Below, piece after piece: positions 50,125 through 58,384 of a stretch of 64,000 nt of DNA. Under the pieces are notes generated by a model. That model did not search any database. It saw only the letters and a list, made by a program, of their open reading frames with translations, and had not been told where the DNA came from. A program made the translations under genes and the position numbers. The stretch's first letter is position 1. The number at the start of each line of letters is the position of its first letter. Source of the stretch: Salinibacterium sp. M195 (lineage in GTDB: Bacteria; Actinomycetota; Actinomycetes; Actinomycetales; Microbacteriaceae); assembly GCF_019443965.1 (NCBI RefSeq), contig NZ_CP040814.1:2046001-2110000 (forward strand), in the 5' to 3' direction.

Positions 50125-50778
50125 CTAGCTCTTCGCGGTATGAACACAAATCGCAATCTGAACACGGTTGTCGACAGCGAGCTTGTCGAGAATTCGTGCA
50201 ATGTGCGTTTTCACGGTGGAGACACTGAGATAGAAGTTCTCGGCAATTTCAGCGTTCGAGAGACCCTGAGCTATCGCCGCTGCCATCTCGTTTTCGCGTG
50301 GCGTTAGCCGCTCTAGCTTGCGGGCTGCAGCAGCCCGCCGCTCGGTATCGGCGGGCGTGCCGACTGCGGCCACTAGCTGCTTAGTGACTGACGGCGAGAG
50401 CATAATTCGCCCTGAAGCAACCTGAACCACGGCATCTACAAGTTCTGCAGGGCGCGTGTCTTTGAGGAGAAAGCCGCTAGCGCCTCGACGCAGAGCACTG
50501 AGAACGAACGCGTCCGTATCGAAGGTCGTGAGGACGATGATTTTAAGTTCCGGATGCTCGGCAAGCAGGTGCTCGGTGGCAGCAAGTCCATCCATCACTG
50601 GCATCCGAATGTCCATCAGCACAACGTCAGGGCTGACCTTTCGAACAGCGGCGATCGCCTCGTGTCCGTTGGCCGCTTCTCCAACGACCTCCAGACTGGC
50701 TGAGCCTTCGAGGATCATGCGCAGCCCTGCCCGCACGAGAGATTCGTCGTCAACGAGCAGCACCCGGCTCCGAAGCAC
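50125..50778 (-). CDS. LuxR/NarL family response regulator
   Basis: Response regulator of 217 residues. The receiver domain (1-~115) has LLVDDE, phospho-acceptor Asp in VVLMDIRMPVMDGL, and the Thr/Lys in VLTTF and LLKDTRP. The C-terminal LuxR helix-turn-helix is LTPRENEMAAAIAQGLSNAEIAENFYLSVSTVKTHIARIL. GTG at 50778 with GGAAGA 4 nt upstream overlaps the kinase stop; longer starts would overlap it more. It is the partner of the adjacent kinase, and the ABC genes follow 83 nt downstream. Confidence 0.93.
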   Translation of the reverse strand: MLRSRVLLVDDESLVRAGLRMILEGSASLEVVGEAANGHEAIAAVRKVSPDVVLMDIRMPVMDGLAATEHLLAEHPELKIIVLTTFDTDAFVLSALRRGASGFLLKDTRPAELVDAVVQVASGRIMLSPSVTKQLVAAVGTPADTERRAAAARKLERLTPRENEMAAAIAQGLSNAEIAENFYLSVSTVKTHIARILDKLAVDNRVQIAICVHTAKS

Positions 50779-52004
50779 TATATCTTCCACGGCAACCACG
50801 CCTCCACCGTGAAGCTGTCATCGTTGCGCGTTGCAACTACTTTGCCTCCCGCTAACCGCACGCGCTCTTCGAGCCCGGCTAGGCCGAGCCCCGAAGGCGG
50901 CACCGCCGGCAGGGCGTCCGACACGGTGCTCGCCAAAGAATTCTTCACGCGAAGAGTGACGCGTTCGCCCCGCGTGCCGCCAATTCGAACGCCGATGGGC
51001 TGATTAGTGGCGTGTTTGCGTGCATTCGTCAGGCTCTCCTGAAGCAATCGATACAGATGCCGGCTGAGTGATTCGGGGAGCAGCGCTAGGTCACGTTTCG
51101 TGGCGTGATCGATTTCGAAGTCAATACTGCTTCCTGCGTCGATGCACTCCGCGAGGAGCTCATCAACATTCGCCAGCGTTGGCTGGGGGCGCACTGAGCC
51201 AGGAGTCGTGGCGCTCCCGCCATCCTGAAGCACCCCCAAAACTTCGCGGAGCTCCGTCAACGCGAGATGAGCATTCGAACGCACCACGCCAGCAGCTGCC
51301 GATACCTGCTCCGCCGAAAGATCGGTTCGATACTCTAAAGCTCCCGCTTGCACTGCAACGAGCGACAGACGGTGCGCCAGCACATCGTGCATCTCGCGAG
51401 CGATACTAGCGCGCTCATTCGCCCGGGCCTCCGAAAGATTTGCCTGCAGTTCGCGTTCAGCGCTCGCTGCCTTCTCAAGAGTTGCTGCCCAGAGCTCCCG
51501 GCGCCCACCGATGTACATTCCCGTCACGATTAGTACCCCGGTGACCACAAGCGTGAAAGCGAGCAGCTGCCACAGCGGGAGGGGATCGGCCGGCGGCACA
51601 GTGACTTCGGCTAAGACCGAAGCGCCGATGAAGAGCAGAGAAATAGGGGCCATTTCTCTCCATCTGCGTCGCGTCGCGAGCGAAATCACCCCCAGCAACG
51701 CCGCGCCGGAAGCCAACACTGAGACGGCGGAAATAAGCACAATCACGCCAACGACGACCACTGGAGCCCGCCGACGAAACGGGTACAGCTGAAATGCCGC
51801 GATACCGAGAATCACGTCGATTCCCATTCGCGGGACAAACCACGGCGGCTCCGCATCACCAGCATCCACGAGGTCAAGAATCTGGCTATACACCACGAGA
51901 AAACTGACGAATCCAATGGAGAAGACCACGACAAGTCGCCACACAAGCCCGCCGAAGTTTCCGCTTCGGGAGCTGTGTATACGCGGGGAGATTTCGGAAG
52001 CCAC
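50778..52004 (-). CDS. NarL-type sensor histidine kinase
   Basis: Membrane histidine kinase of 408 residues. Five or six N-terminal helices (about 20-160) replace a periplasmic sensor. The HisKA_3 site REMHDVLAHRLSLVAVQAGAL (His in EMHD) is near 205-225, and the ATPase region near 320-400 has RLLQESLTNARKHA as N box and PSGLGLAGLEERVRLAGG as G box. Such kinases next to ABC exporters often sense cell-envelope stress or antibiotics by the membrane or transporter itself. It overlaps its regulator's start. Confidence 0.93.
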   Translation of the reverse strand: MASEISPRIHSSRSGNFGGLVWRLVVVFSIGFVSFLVVYSQILDLVDAGDAEPPWFVPRMGIDVILGIAAFQLYPFRRRAPVVVVGVIVLISAVSVLASGAALLGVISLATRRRWREMAPISLLFIGASVLAEVTVPPADPLPLWQLLAFTLVVTGVLIVTGMYIGGRRELWAATLEKAASAERELQANLSEARANERASIAREMHDVLAHRLSLVAVQAGALEYRTDLSAEQVSAAAGVVRSNAHLALTELREVLGVLQDGGSATTPGSVRPQPTLANVDELLAECIDAGSSIDFEIDHATKRDLALLPESLSRHLYRLLQESLTNARKHATNQPIGVRIGGTRGERVTLRVKNSLASTVSDALPAVPPSGLGLAGLEERVRLAGGKVVATRNDDSFTVEAWLPWKI

Positions 52005-52136
52005 CGGCCAATGCTAACGCCGTCGTTCCATCTGAAGATCGATCTAAAGGACGACATCCGCCTAGTTCGGTTGGCCAAGCATGCTTACCCTTCAGGGCAA
52101 TGGTGCTTACCCCGCTCATCGGGCAGTCTGTGGAGC

Positions 52137-53093
52137 GTGATTCTTTCTAGTTCTTCAGCGGACACCCCTACCCCCGCCCCTCGGCAGACGGCAAGCTACG
52201 CTTTCCATCGCCTCAACCGCGCCTCGCCGAACTACCGCTGGTGGCGACCGTTCCTTGTCGGCCTTGTTGCCAGCGGAATCTATCTAGCTCTCTTCGTGTC
52301 GGCGCTGTTGGCCTTGGTGATTGTGTCGCTAGTGTTCGCGGATGTCGGCGCATGGTTCGACGAAGCAGTCAGCTCGCTAGAGGTGATTGACCTCAATGAC
52401 CCGGTGACGTTCGCGGCCGTCATGCTCTCGCTCATACTCTTGCTTCCGGTCTTGGTGGTCGCGAATCTTCTCGTGGGTACACGCCCCGCCGGATTGTTGT
52501 CATCGGTGACTGGCAGTCTCCGCTGGACTTGGTTCGCGCGCTGCGTTGGCATCGCAGCAATCGTCTGCAGCGGCGGATTACTCGCGAGCTTCGGTATTCT
52601 CGCGCTGAGCGGTCAGCCGTTAGTAGTGTCACCCGTCAATCCAAATCTCGCCCTCATGCTCATCCTCATCGTGCTTCTCGTGCCCTTTCAAGCCGCGGCG
52701 GAGGAGTACGTCTTTCGTGGCTACCTCATGCAGACTGTTGGCACTTGGCTGAAGCATCCTGCGTTTGCGATCGCGCTCCCGGTGCCGCTATTCATCCTTG
52801 GCCATGACTACGAACTCCTGGGCATGATCGACGTCGGAGTCTTCGCCGTCGCCGCCGGATGGCTTTCGTGGCGAACCGGCGGCCTCGAGGCGGCGATTGC
52901 GCTGCACATCGTCAACAACGTGCTCATTTTTGCGCTGGGCATGTGGGGGCTCGTCGACGTGAATGCGAGCGACTCGACCATTGTTGGTCTCGCCATCTCG
53001 CTGATGACGACGGCGGTATTCGTTGTTGTGGTCGTGCGATCGTCTCACCGCCACTCGATCGCGCGCGCGCGGATCGTCAGCAACTCGCAATAA
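52137..53093 (+). CDS. CPBP family intramembrane metalloprotease
   Basis: Membrane protease of the CPBP (CAAX/Abi) family, 318 residues. EEYVFRGYLM is motif 1 (Glu-Glu and Arg), FILGHDYEL is motif 2 (His) and LHIVNN is motif 3 (His). Eight or so helices carry these. Start uncertain: an in-frame ATG at 51975 would overlap the divergent kinase gene; GTG at 52137 is used although TGGAG is too near. Such proteases act in bacteriocin self-protection or membrane protein turnover. The gene is followed closely by the UvrA-like gene. Confidence 0.8.
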   Translation: MILSSSSADTPTPAPRQTASYAFHRLNRASPNYRWWRPFLVGLVASGIYLALFVSALLALVIVSLVFADVGAWFDEAVSSLEVIDLNDPVTFAAVMLSLILLLPVLVVANLLVGTRPAGLLSSVTGSLRWTWFARCVGIAAIVCSGGLLASFGILALSGQPLVVSPVNPNLALMLILIVLLVPFQAAAEEYVFRGYLMQTVGTWLKHPAFAIALPVPLFILGHDYELLGMIDVGVFAVAAGWLSWRTGGLEAAIALHIVNNVLIFALGMWGLVDVNASDSTIVGLAISLMTTAVFVVVVVRSSHRHSIARARIVSNSQ

Positions 53094-53156
53094 TGGTCAC
53101 TAGCATCCGCGATCTCGCAGAGCCGTGACATCCGCACCACCAGGGAGGCACCCACG

Positions 53157-55547
53157 ATGGCCAGCACGAGCAACCTCGACTCTCCCAGTGCACACACGGC
53201 GGATACCCACGACGTGATTCGGGTGCGGGGCGCTCGTGAGAACAACCTCAGCGATGTAAGTCTCGACATCCCGAAACGCCGCCTCACGGTCTTTACGGGC
53301 ATCTCGGGATCGGGCAAGAGTTCACTTGTCTTCGGCACGATTGCGGCAGAGTCGCAGCGCATGATCAACGAAACCTACAGCGCGTTTCTGCAGGGCTTTA
53401 TGCCGTCGCTGGCCCGCCCCGACGTCGATGTTCTCGAGGGACTCACGACCGCAATCATCGTCGACCAAGAGCGCATGGGGTCTAACGCCCGTTCGACCGT
53501 CGGCACCGCCACCGACGCCAACGCGATGCTCCGTATCGTCTTCAGCCGCCTTGGCCAGCCCCACGTCGGCTCGCCGCAAGCCTTCTCATTCAACGTGGCA
53601 TCCATTTCGGGCGCAGGCGCAGTCACTTTCGAGAAGGCCGGCGTCACTACCAAGGAACGGCGCGAATTCAGCATCACCGGCGGCATGTGCTCCACGTGCG
53701 AAGGCCGCGGCACCGTGAATGACATCGATCTCACGCAGCTCTATGACGACAGCAAGTCGCTCGCCGAAGGCGCGCTAACCATCCCGAACTACACCGCCGA
53801 CGGCTGGATGGTGCGCATCTTTACCGAGTCAGGCTTCCTCGACCCCGACAAGCCCATCAAGAACTACACCAAGACCGAGTTGCATGACTTTCTCTACAAA
53901 GAGCCAGTCAAGGTAAAGATGCAGTCGATCAACATGACTTACGAAGGGCTGATCCCCAAGATTCAGAAGTCGATGCTGTCGAAAGACCGTGAAGCAATGC
54001 AGCCGCACATTCGCGCTTTCGTCGATCGGGCCGTCACGTTCACGGCCTGCGCCGATTGCGGTGGCACCCGCCTCAACGATGGCGCACGAGCATCCAAGAT
54101 CGCCGGCATCAACATCGCGGAAGCCTGCACCATGCAGATTAGTGACCTCGCCGAGTGGGTGCGCGGCCTCAAAGAACCGTCCGTCGCTCCGCTGCTTGAT
54201 GCGCTGCAGCAGACGCTCGATTCCTTCGTTGAGATCGGCCTCGGGTATTTGTCCCTCGATCGCCCGGCCGGAACCCTCTCGGGCGGTGAAGCCCAGCGCA
54301 CCAAAATGATCCGCCACCTCAGTTCGTCACTCACCGACATCACGTATGTCTTCGATGAGCCGACGATTGGGCTCCACCCGCACGATATTCAGCGGATGAA
54401 CGAACTCCTGTTTCGCCTGCGCGACAAGGGCAACACGGTTCTCGTCGTTGAGCACAAGCCCGAAACTATTTCGATTGCCGATCACATTGTCGATTTGGGG
54501 CCGGCTGCGGGCACCGAAGGTGGCCAAATCTGCTTCGAAGGCAGCTTCGAGGAGCTACGCCAGAGTGACACCGTCACGGGACACCACATCGACGACCGGG
54601 TCTCGGTCAAAGACGAGGTGCGCTCCCCCACCGCCGTGATGGAAGTTCGGGGCGCCGACACCCACAATCTCAAGAATGTGGATGTCGACATCCCGCTGGG
54701 CACTCTGGTGGTCGTGACGGGAGTGGCCGGGTCTGGCAAGAGTTCGCTCATCCACGGATCTGTGGTGCCCCGAGACGGCGTTGTGTCCGTCGATCAGGCG
54801 GCAATTAAGGGTTCACGCCGCAGCAACCCCGCGACGTACACCGGGCTGCTCGAGCCGATTCGCAAGGCATTCGCTAAGGCCAACGGCGTCAAACCAGCCC
54901 TCTTCAGCGCTAACTCCGAAGGTGCCTGCCCCAACTGCAACGGGGCGGGCGTTATTTACACCGACCTTGGGGTCATGGCGACTGTCGCTACCCCGTGTGA
55001 GGTCTGCGAAGGCAAGCGTTTCATGGCCTCGGTGCTCGAGTACAAGCTCGGTGGGCGCGACATCAGCGAGGTGCTCGGGATGTCCGTGGCCGAGGCCGAA
55101 ACCTTCTTCGGCGAAGGCGAGGCGCGCACTCCCGCGGCCCACGCCATCCTCGATCGACTCGTCGATGTCGGGCTCGGCTACTTGCGTCTTGGGCAGCCGC
55201 TGCCCACGCTCTCGGGTGGGGAACGTCAACGCCTCAAGCTCGCCACCCAAATGGCAGACAAGGGTGACATCTACGTTCTGGATGAACCGACCACGGGTCT
55301 GCACCTAGCCGACGTCGAGCGCCTCCTCGGACTCCTCGATCGCCTTGTGGATTCGGGAAAGTCCGTGATCGTCGTCGAACACCATCAGGCAGTCATGGCT
55401 CACGCTGACTGGATCATCGATCTCGGTCCGGGCGCCGGTCACGGCGGTGGCTCGATCGTCTTTGAGGGCACGCCAGCCGATCTCGTCGCGGCTCAGTCGA
55501 CGCTCACTGGCCAGCACTTGGCCGCCTACGTAGCTCGGCTCTCCTGA
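53157..55547 (+). CDS. Short UvrA-like ABC ATPase
   Basis: Excinuclease UvrA paralogue of 796 residues, against about 950 for the housekeeping enzyme. It has both ATP sites: TGISGSGKSSLVFG (47-60) and VTGVAGSGKSSLIHG (near 520-534), LSGGE signatures, zinc-type CSTCEGRGTV and CPNCNGAGVI blocks, and Walker B YVFDEPTIGLHP and YVLDEPTTGLHL. Such short UvrA2/DrrC-like proteins are linked to resistance to DNA-binding drugs, not general repair. ATG at 53157 has GGGAGGCACCC upstream. No uvrB or uvrC is nearby. Confidence 0.92.
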   Translation: MASTSNLDSPSAHTADTHDVIRVRGARENNLSDVSLDIPKRRLTVFTGISGSGKSSLVFGTIAAESQRMINETYSAFLQGFMPSLARPDVDVLEGLTTAIIVDQERMGSNARSTVGTATDANAMLRIVFSRLGQPHVGSPQAFSFNVASISGAGAVTFEKAGVTTKERREFSITGGMCSTCEGRGTVNDIDLTQLYDDSKSLAEGALTIPNYTADGWMVRIFTESGFLDPDKPIKNYTKTELHDFLYKEPVKVKMQSINMTYEGLIPKIQKSMLSKDREAMQPHIRAFVDRAVTFTACADCGGTRLNDGARASKIAGINIAEACTMQISDLAEWVRGLKEPSVAPLLDALQQTLDSFVEIGLGYLSLDRPAGTLSGGEAQRTKMIRHLSSSLTDITYVFDEPTIGLHPHDIQRMNELLFRLRDKGNTVLVVEHKPETISIADHIVDLGPAAGTEGGQICFEGSFEELRQSDTVTGHHIDDRVSVKDEVRSPTAVMEVRGADTHNLKNVDVDIPLGTLVVVTGVAGSGKSSLIHGSVVPRDGVVSVDQAAIKGSRRSNPATYTGLLEPIRKAFAKANGVKPALFSANSEGACPNCNGAGVIYTDLGVMATVATPCEVCEGKRFMASVLEYKLGGRDISEVLGMSVAEAETFFGEGEARTPAAHAILDRLVDVGLGYLRLGQPLPTLSGGERQRLKLATQMADKGDIYVLDEPTTGLHLADVERLLGLLDRLVDSGKSVIVVEHHQAVMAHADWIIDLGPGAGHGGGSIVFEGTPADLVAAQSTLTGQHLAAYVARLS

Positions 55548-55570
55548 CGAGTAGCCGCTCGTCGAAATCT

Positions 55571-55975
55571 CTACCAGCTATAGATTCGCGGAATGATCAC
55601 GTGCCGTGCAGCTTGATCAGGCCCAGGGAAGACGACCATCACAGCCAAGTGGTCGGGGTCTCGACCTTCGACAACGTCGAAACCGTCGAGATGTTCTCGA
55701 CGCACATGGCGTGACTGGCGTCTGAGGACTTCCTCGCAGCGCTGCAACTCCTCCACGCTGTCTGCGCTCCAAATGAGGTACTGCAAACCAACAGCACCCG
55801 AGACTCGACTCGGGTGAGCGTGCTTACCGCGCAGATAGAGCTCATAACCTTCCCCGCAGACGAGGAGCGCTGCGGATTCGTCCCGCACAGAGCAGGTAAG
55901 CCCAAGAAGGTCACAATAGAACGCAATTGATCTGTCGAGGTCGGACACGAACATGACTGCAGATGAGAGACGCAC
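55571..55975 (-). CDS. VOC family (glyoxalase-like) protein
   Basis: A 134-residue VOC-superfamily protein with two beta-alpha-beta-beta-beta modules. SSAVMFVSDLDRSIAFYCDLLGL is the N-terminal module start and VVEGRDPDHLAVMVVFPG fits the second. Only part of the usual metal set (His/Glu) is evident, so enzyme or binding-protein roles cannot be separated. GTG at 55975 with GAGGAG 5 nt upstream is preferred over the longer ATG at 56011. It converges with the UvrA-like gene. Confidence 0.85.
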   Translation of the reverse strand: MRLSSAVMFVSDLDRSIAFYCDLLGLTCSVRDESAALLVCGEGYELYLRGKHAHPSRVSGAVGLQYLIWSADSVEELQRCEEVLRRQSRHVRREHLDGFDVVEGRDPDHLAVMVVFPGPDQAARHVIIPRIYSW

Positions 55976-56155
55976 AATAACTCCTCGCTGAACGCATGCG
56001 ACCCCTACCAATTAGCGAGCCCGCGCCGACGCTCACAACAAACGCCAATTCGCTTGTCATAGTCAACGCTACGCTCACCCCGCGCCAAGAGGGAGATTCT
56101 TCACTGTTTATTCAGGAACATGGCTCGATTCCTAAGACTCGCTAGCTAGTCACAG

Positions 56156-56171
56156 AAGTTCCATAGAACTT
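56156..56171. promoter_or_regulatory. Inverted repeat upstream of YHYH gene 2 (site A)
   Basis: AAGTTC-CATA-GAACTT, a perfect inverted repeat 49 nt before the ATG at 56220; a possible operator. Confidence 0.45.
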
Positions 56172-56179
56172 TCATAGCA

Positions 56180-56193
56180 ATCGTCGCGACGAT
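56180..56193. promoter_or_regulatory. Palindrome upstream of YHYH gene 2 (site B)
   Basis: ATCGTCGCGACGAT is a perfect 14-bp palindrome 26 nt before the ATG at 56220, between site A and the ribosome binding site. Confidence 0.45.
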
Positions 56194-56219
56194 GGCTCTC
56201 ACAACGATCAGGAGAGACC

Positions 56220-57158
56220 ATGAGACGACATGTGATGACCGCGGCAGCAACCAGTGTGCTGCTGTTAGCTCTAGCCGGATGCACGGCCGCCGAGACCACA
56301 CCGACCGAAACCAGCACCCCAACGGCCGACGCAACGGAAACCACCACAACGGCGACGTATGCGGCATCCAATGGCGATTGCGACGCCATGGCGGCAACTC
56401 TGCGCGATGTCGAGAGCGCGAACCCCGACCTAGTCGACCCCGAGTTATCGGCTGTCTGCGACGGGGACATCCTCACAATCTCGAGCAACAGCATCCCGGA
56501 CTACGTGTACATCGCCACCACACCCGGTTCGCCCAAGGTCTCAGAAGTCACGATGAATATCCCCGTCATCCCTACAGTGGCGGATGAACCCACCGCTGTT
56601 CCCCTTCTCGGCGCCCTGGGCGTCGCCGTTAACGGTGTACCGATCTACGGTCCAACGGAGGGAACTGGCGGTGACGTGCAGTCACTTGCCGGCGCGCTCT
56701 CTGAGTGTGGGAGCCACAGCGGTCCCACGGACTTTCATCTGCACTGGTTCGGTTATGCCGACGGCGTCGATTGTCTGTACGACGCGGATGAGGTCGCGGC
56801 CGGCGAGTCGCTCGTAGTTGGCTGGGCTGCTGACGGCTACCCGATCATGTCTGGAGTTGTGTGCTCGGATGATGCGTGCAGCGAGACTGTCCAGCTCACA
56901 AGCAGTTGGCAACTCACCGACGAATCGCTCTTCGCTACTGACACGTGGGCTGCGCACAGCTACGTCGCCGGCTCGGGAGATCTCGACGAATGCAACGGTC
57001 GCATCGACAGCGATGGTCAATACCGTTATTACTCCACAACCACCTTCCCGTACTTCGTGGGGTGTTACTACGGTGACGTCGCCGACGACGCCCTTGGCGG
57101 CAATAACGCCGCGAACCCGGGTGGCGGAGCGGGCGGAATGCCCGGAGCAGGCGGCTAG
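56220..57158 (+). CDS. YHYH-domain lipoprotein (copy 2, variant motif)
   Basis: Predicted lipoprotein of 312 residues: signal MRRHVMTAAATSVLLLALAG and lipobox LAGC (Cys21), then a Thr/Ala-rich linker. The YHYH fold is recognised by DGYPIMSG, GDLDECNGR at 263-271 and PYFVGCYYG near 287-295, but the name-giving motif is DFHLH at 181-185 instead of YHYH. It ends in a Gly-rich tail. GGAGAG precedes the ATG. A DUF305 gene starts 2 nt after its stop, so both are co-translated. Confidence 0.85.
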   Translation: MRRHVMTAAATSVLLLALAGCTAAETTPTETSTPTADATETTTTATYAASNGDCDAMAATLRDVESANPDLVDPELSAVCDGDILTISSNSIPDYVYIATTPGSPKVSEVTMNIPVIPTVADEPTAVPLLGALGVAVNGVPIYGPTEGTGGDVQSLAGALSECGSHSGPTDFHLHWFGYADGVDCLYDADEVAAGESLVVGWAADGYPIMSGVVCSDDACSETVQLTSSWQLTDESLFATDTWAAHSYVAGSGDLDECNGRIDSDGQYRYYSTTTFPYFVGCYYGDVADDALGGNNAANPGGGAGGMPGAGG

Positions 57159-57160
57159 CG

Positions 57161-57793
57161 ATGCCAGGTTCCTCTCGCCAACGTGACAGCGCGCCCAACG
57201 TAGCCCGCCGCAGTTTTCTCACTTTCAGCGCACTCGCGGTGGCGGGAACGGCGCTCGCCGCCTGCACCACAACAGACGCGGACGTTTACGCTGAAACGAC
57301 GGAGACGCCCAACGACACCGACAGCGGATTCTTCACTGATATGGCGCTTCACCACGAGCAAGCACTCGCGATGTGCCAACGGGTTATTGGCCGTGACAAC
57401 GGAGACTCTGTGCAGTCGTTGGCCGCCGACATCCTGCAGAACCAGTCTTTTGAGCGTGGTGTGATGCAGACCTGGCTCACTGTGTGGGGCGAGAGCACGG
57501 CCCCGCCCGAAATGGTGATGGGCTGGATGGGCATGGAGGTGCCAGTCGCAGAGATGATGGGCCTCGCGACCGACGACCAAATGAGCGCTCTGGCCATGGC
57601 TACCGGCATCGCGCAGGGGCGGCTCTTTCTCACTCTCATGCGCGCGCACCATGTTGGCGGCGTGCACATGGCAGAAATGGCAAGCGAGAATGCCGCTATC
57701 GCGACAGTGCGTGCGACTGCGGAACGAATGGCCACCATCCAGAACTATGAAATCGGGATCATCGACCAGTTGGTCTCGACGACGTACGCCTAG
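57161..57793 (+). CDS. DUF305 family Tat lipoprotein (copy 2)
   Basis: A 210-residue protein. ARRSFLTFSALAVAGTALAAC (15-35) is a twin-arginine signal ending in a lipobox (LAAC, Cys35), so it would be exported folded by the Tat system and lipidated. The DUF305 motifs are DMALHHEQALAMCQRVIG and LMRAHHVGGVHMAEMA with the paired HH and Met residues. Met-rich WMGMEVPVAEMMG lies between. Folded export by Tat fits a protein loaded with a metal in the cytoplasm, but this is inference. It is the second gene of the YHYH unit. Confidence 0.88.
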   Translation: MPGSSRQRDSAPNVARRSFLTFSALAVAGTALAACTTTDADVYAETTETPNDTDSGFFTDMALHHEQALAMCQRVIGRDNGDSVQSLAADILQNQSFERGVMQTWLTVWGESTAPPEMVMGWMGMEVPVAEMMGLATDDQMSALAMATGIAQGRLFLTLMRAHHVGGVHMAEMASENAAIATVRATAERMATIQNYEIGIIDQLVSTTYA

Positions 57794-57824
57794 CGCACGT
57801 ACGCTGCCTCGACGCGACACAATC

Positions 57825-57917
57825 GATCTCGGCTTCATGTACTCGCGTGGCGTGAGTGACCCCGATGGGCGCCGACTCGATTTCGTCTGGATGAACATGT
57901 CTGACGTCCCCGAATAG
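57825..57917 (+). pseudogene. C-terminal remnant of a VOC family gene
   Basis: Thirty codons before a stop read DLGFMYSRGVSDPDGRRLDFVWMNMSDVPE (quoted in two parts: DLGFMYSRGVSDPDGRR and LDFVWMNMSDVPE), matching the end of VOC family proteins, where GFMYGR-F-DPDGH-W-W-D is usual. The upstream part of the domain is absent because the preceding frame belongs to the DUF305 gene, so this is a gene end left behind. Confidence 0.65.
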
Positions 57918-57977
57918 AAACCCGAGTGGCGCGCGCTTCTGGCGGTCCCGCGTCGCACCGGGCCGGCCCAGAGTAGC

Positions 57978-57983
57978 TAATCT
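57978..57983 (+). promoter_or_regulatory. Probable -10 box of leaderless promoter (ychJ)
   Basis: TAATCT ends 6 nt before the ATG at 57990. Confidence 0.4.
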
Positions 57984-57989
57984 GGGTAG

Positions 57990-58361
57990 ATGAATGCGTG
58001 CCCCTGCCAATCGTCCGAAATATACGACGATTGCTGTGGCCGATTCCATCGCGGCGAGGCGTTAGCCCCCACCGCAGAACGCCTGATGCGCTCGCGCTAC
58101 AGCGCCTATTCGATCGGTGACATCGCCTACTTGCTGAAGACATGGCATCCCTCTACCCGACCAGCAGCGCTCGAACTCGATTCGGATGTTCGCTGGTACC
58201 GTCTCGACATCGTCTCGCGCACGGGCGGCAGCATGTTTGACACAGCGGGAACGGTGGAATTTCGAGCCCACTATCGCAGCGAGGGCGGCGCAGACCAGCA
58301 ACACGAAAACAGCAGATTTGTGCGTGACAACGGCGCGTGGCTATACGTTGATGCCGTCTAA
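57990..58361 (+). CDS. YchJ family protein (UPF0225)
   Basis: A 123-residue SEC-C motif protein. [17 protein letters not shown] (4-20) is the zinc-binding SEC-C type cluster, and [32 protein letters not shown] follows as the conserved YchJ NTF2-like middle domain. It ends with a beta-rich region. The role of the family is unknown. It lies 23 nt upstream of glpK and might be co-transcribed. Confidence 0.9.
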   Translation: MNACPCQSSEIYDDCCGRFHRGEALAPTAERLMRSRYSAYSIGDIAYLLKTWHPSTRPAALELDSDVRWYRLDIVSRTGGSMFDTAGTVEFRAHYRSEGGADQQHENSRFVRDNGAWLYVDAV

Positions 58362-58384
58362 GTAGAGAAAACCAAGGAGAACCG

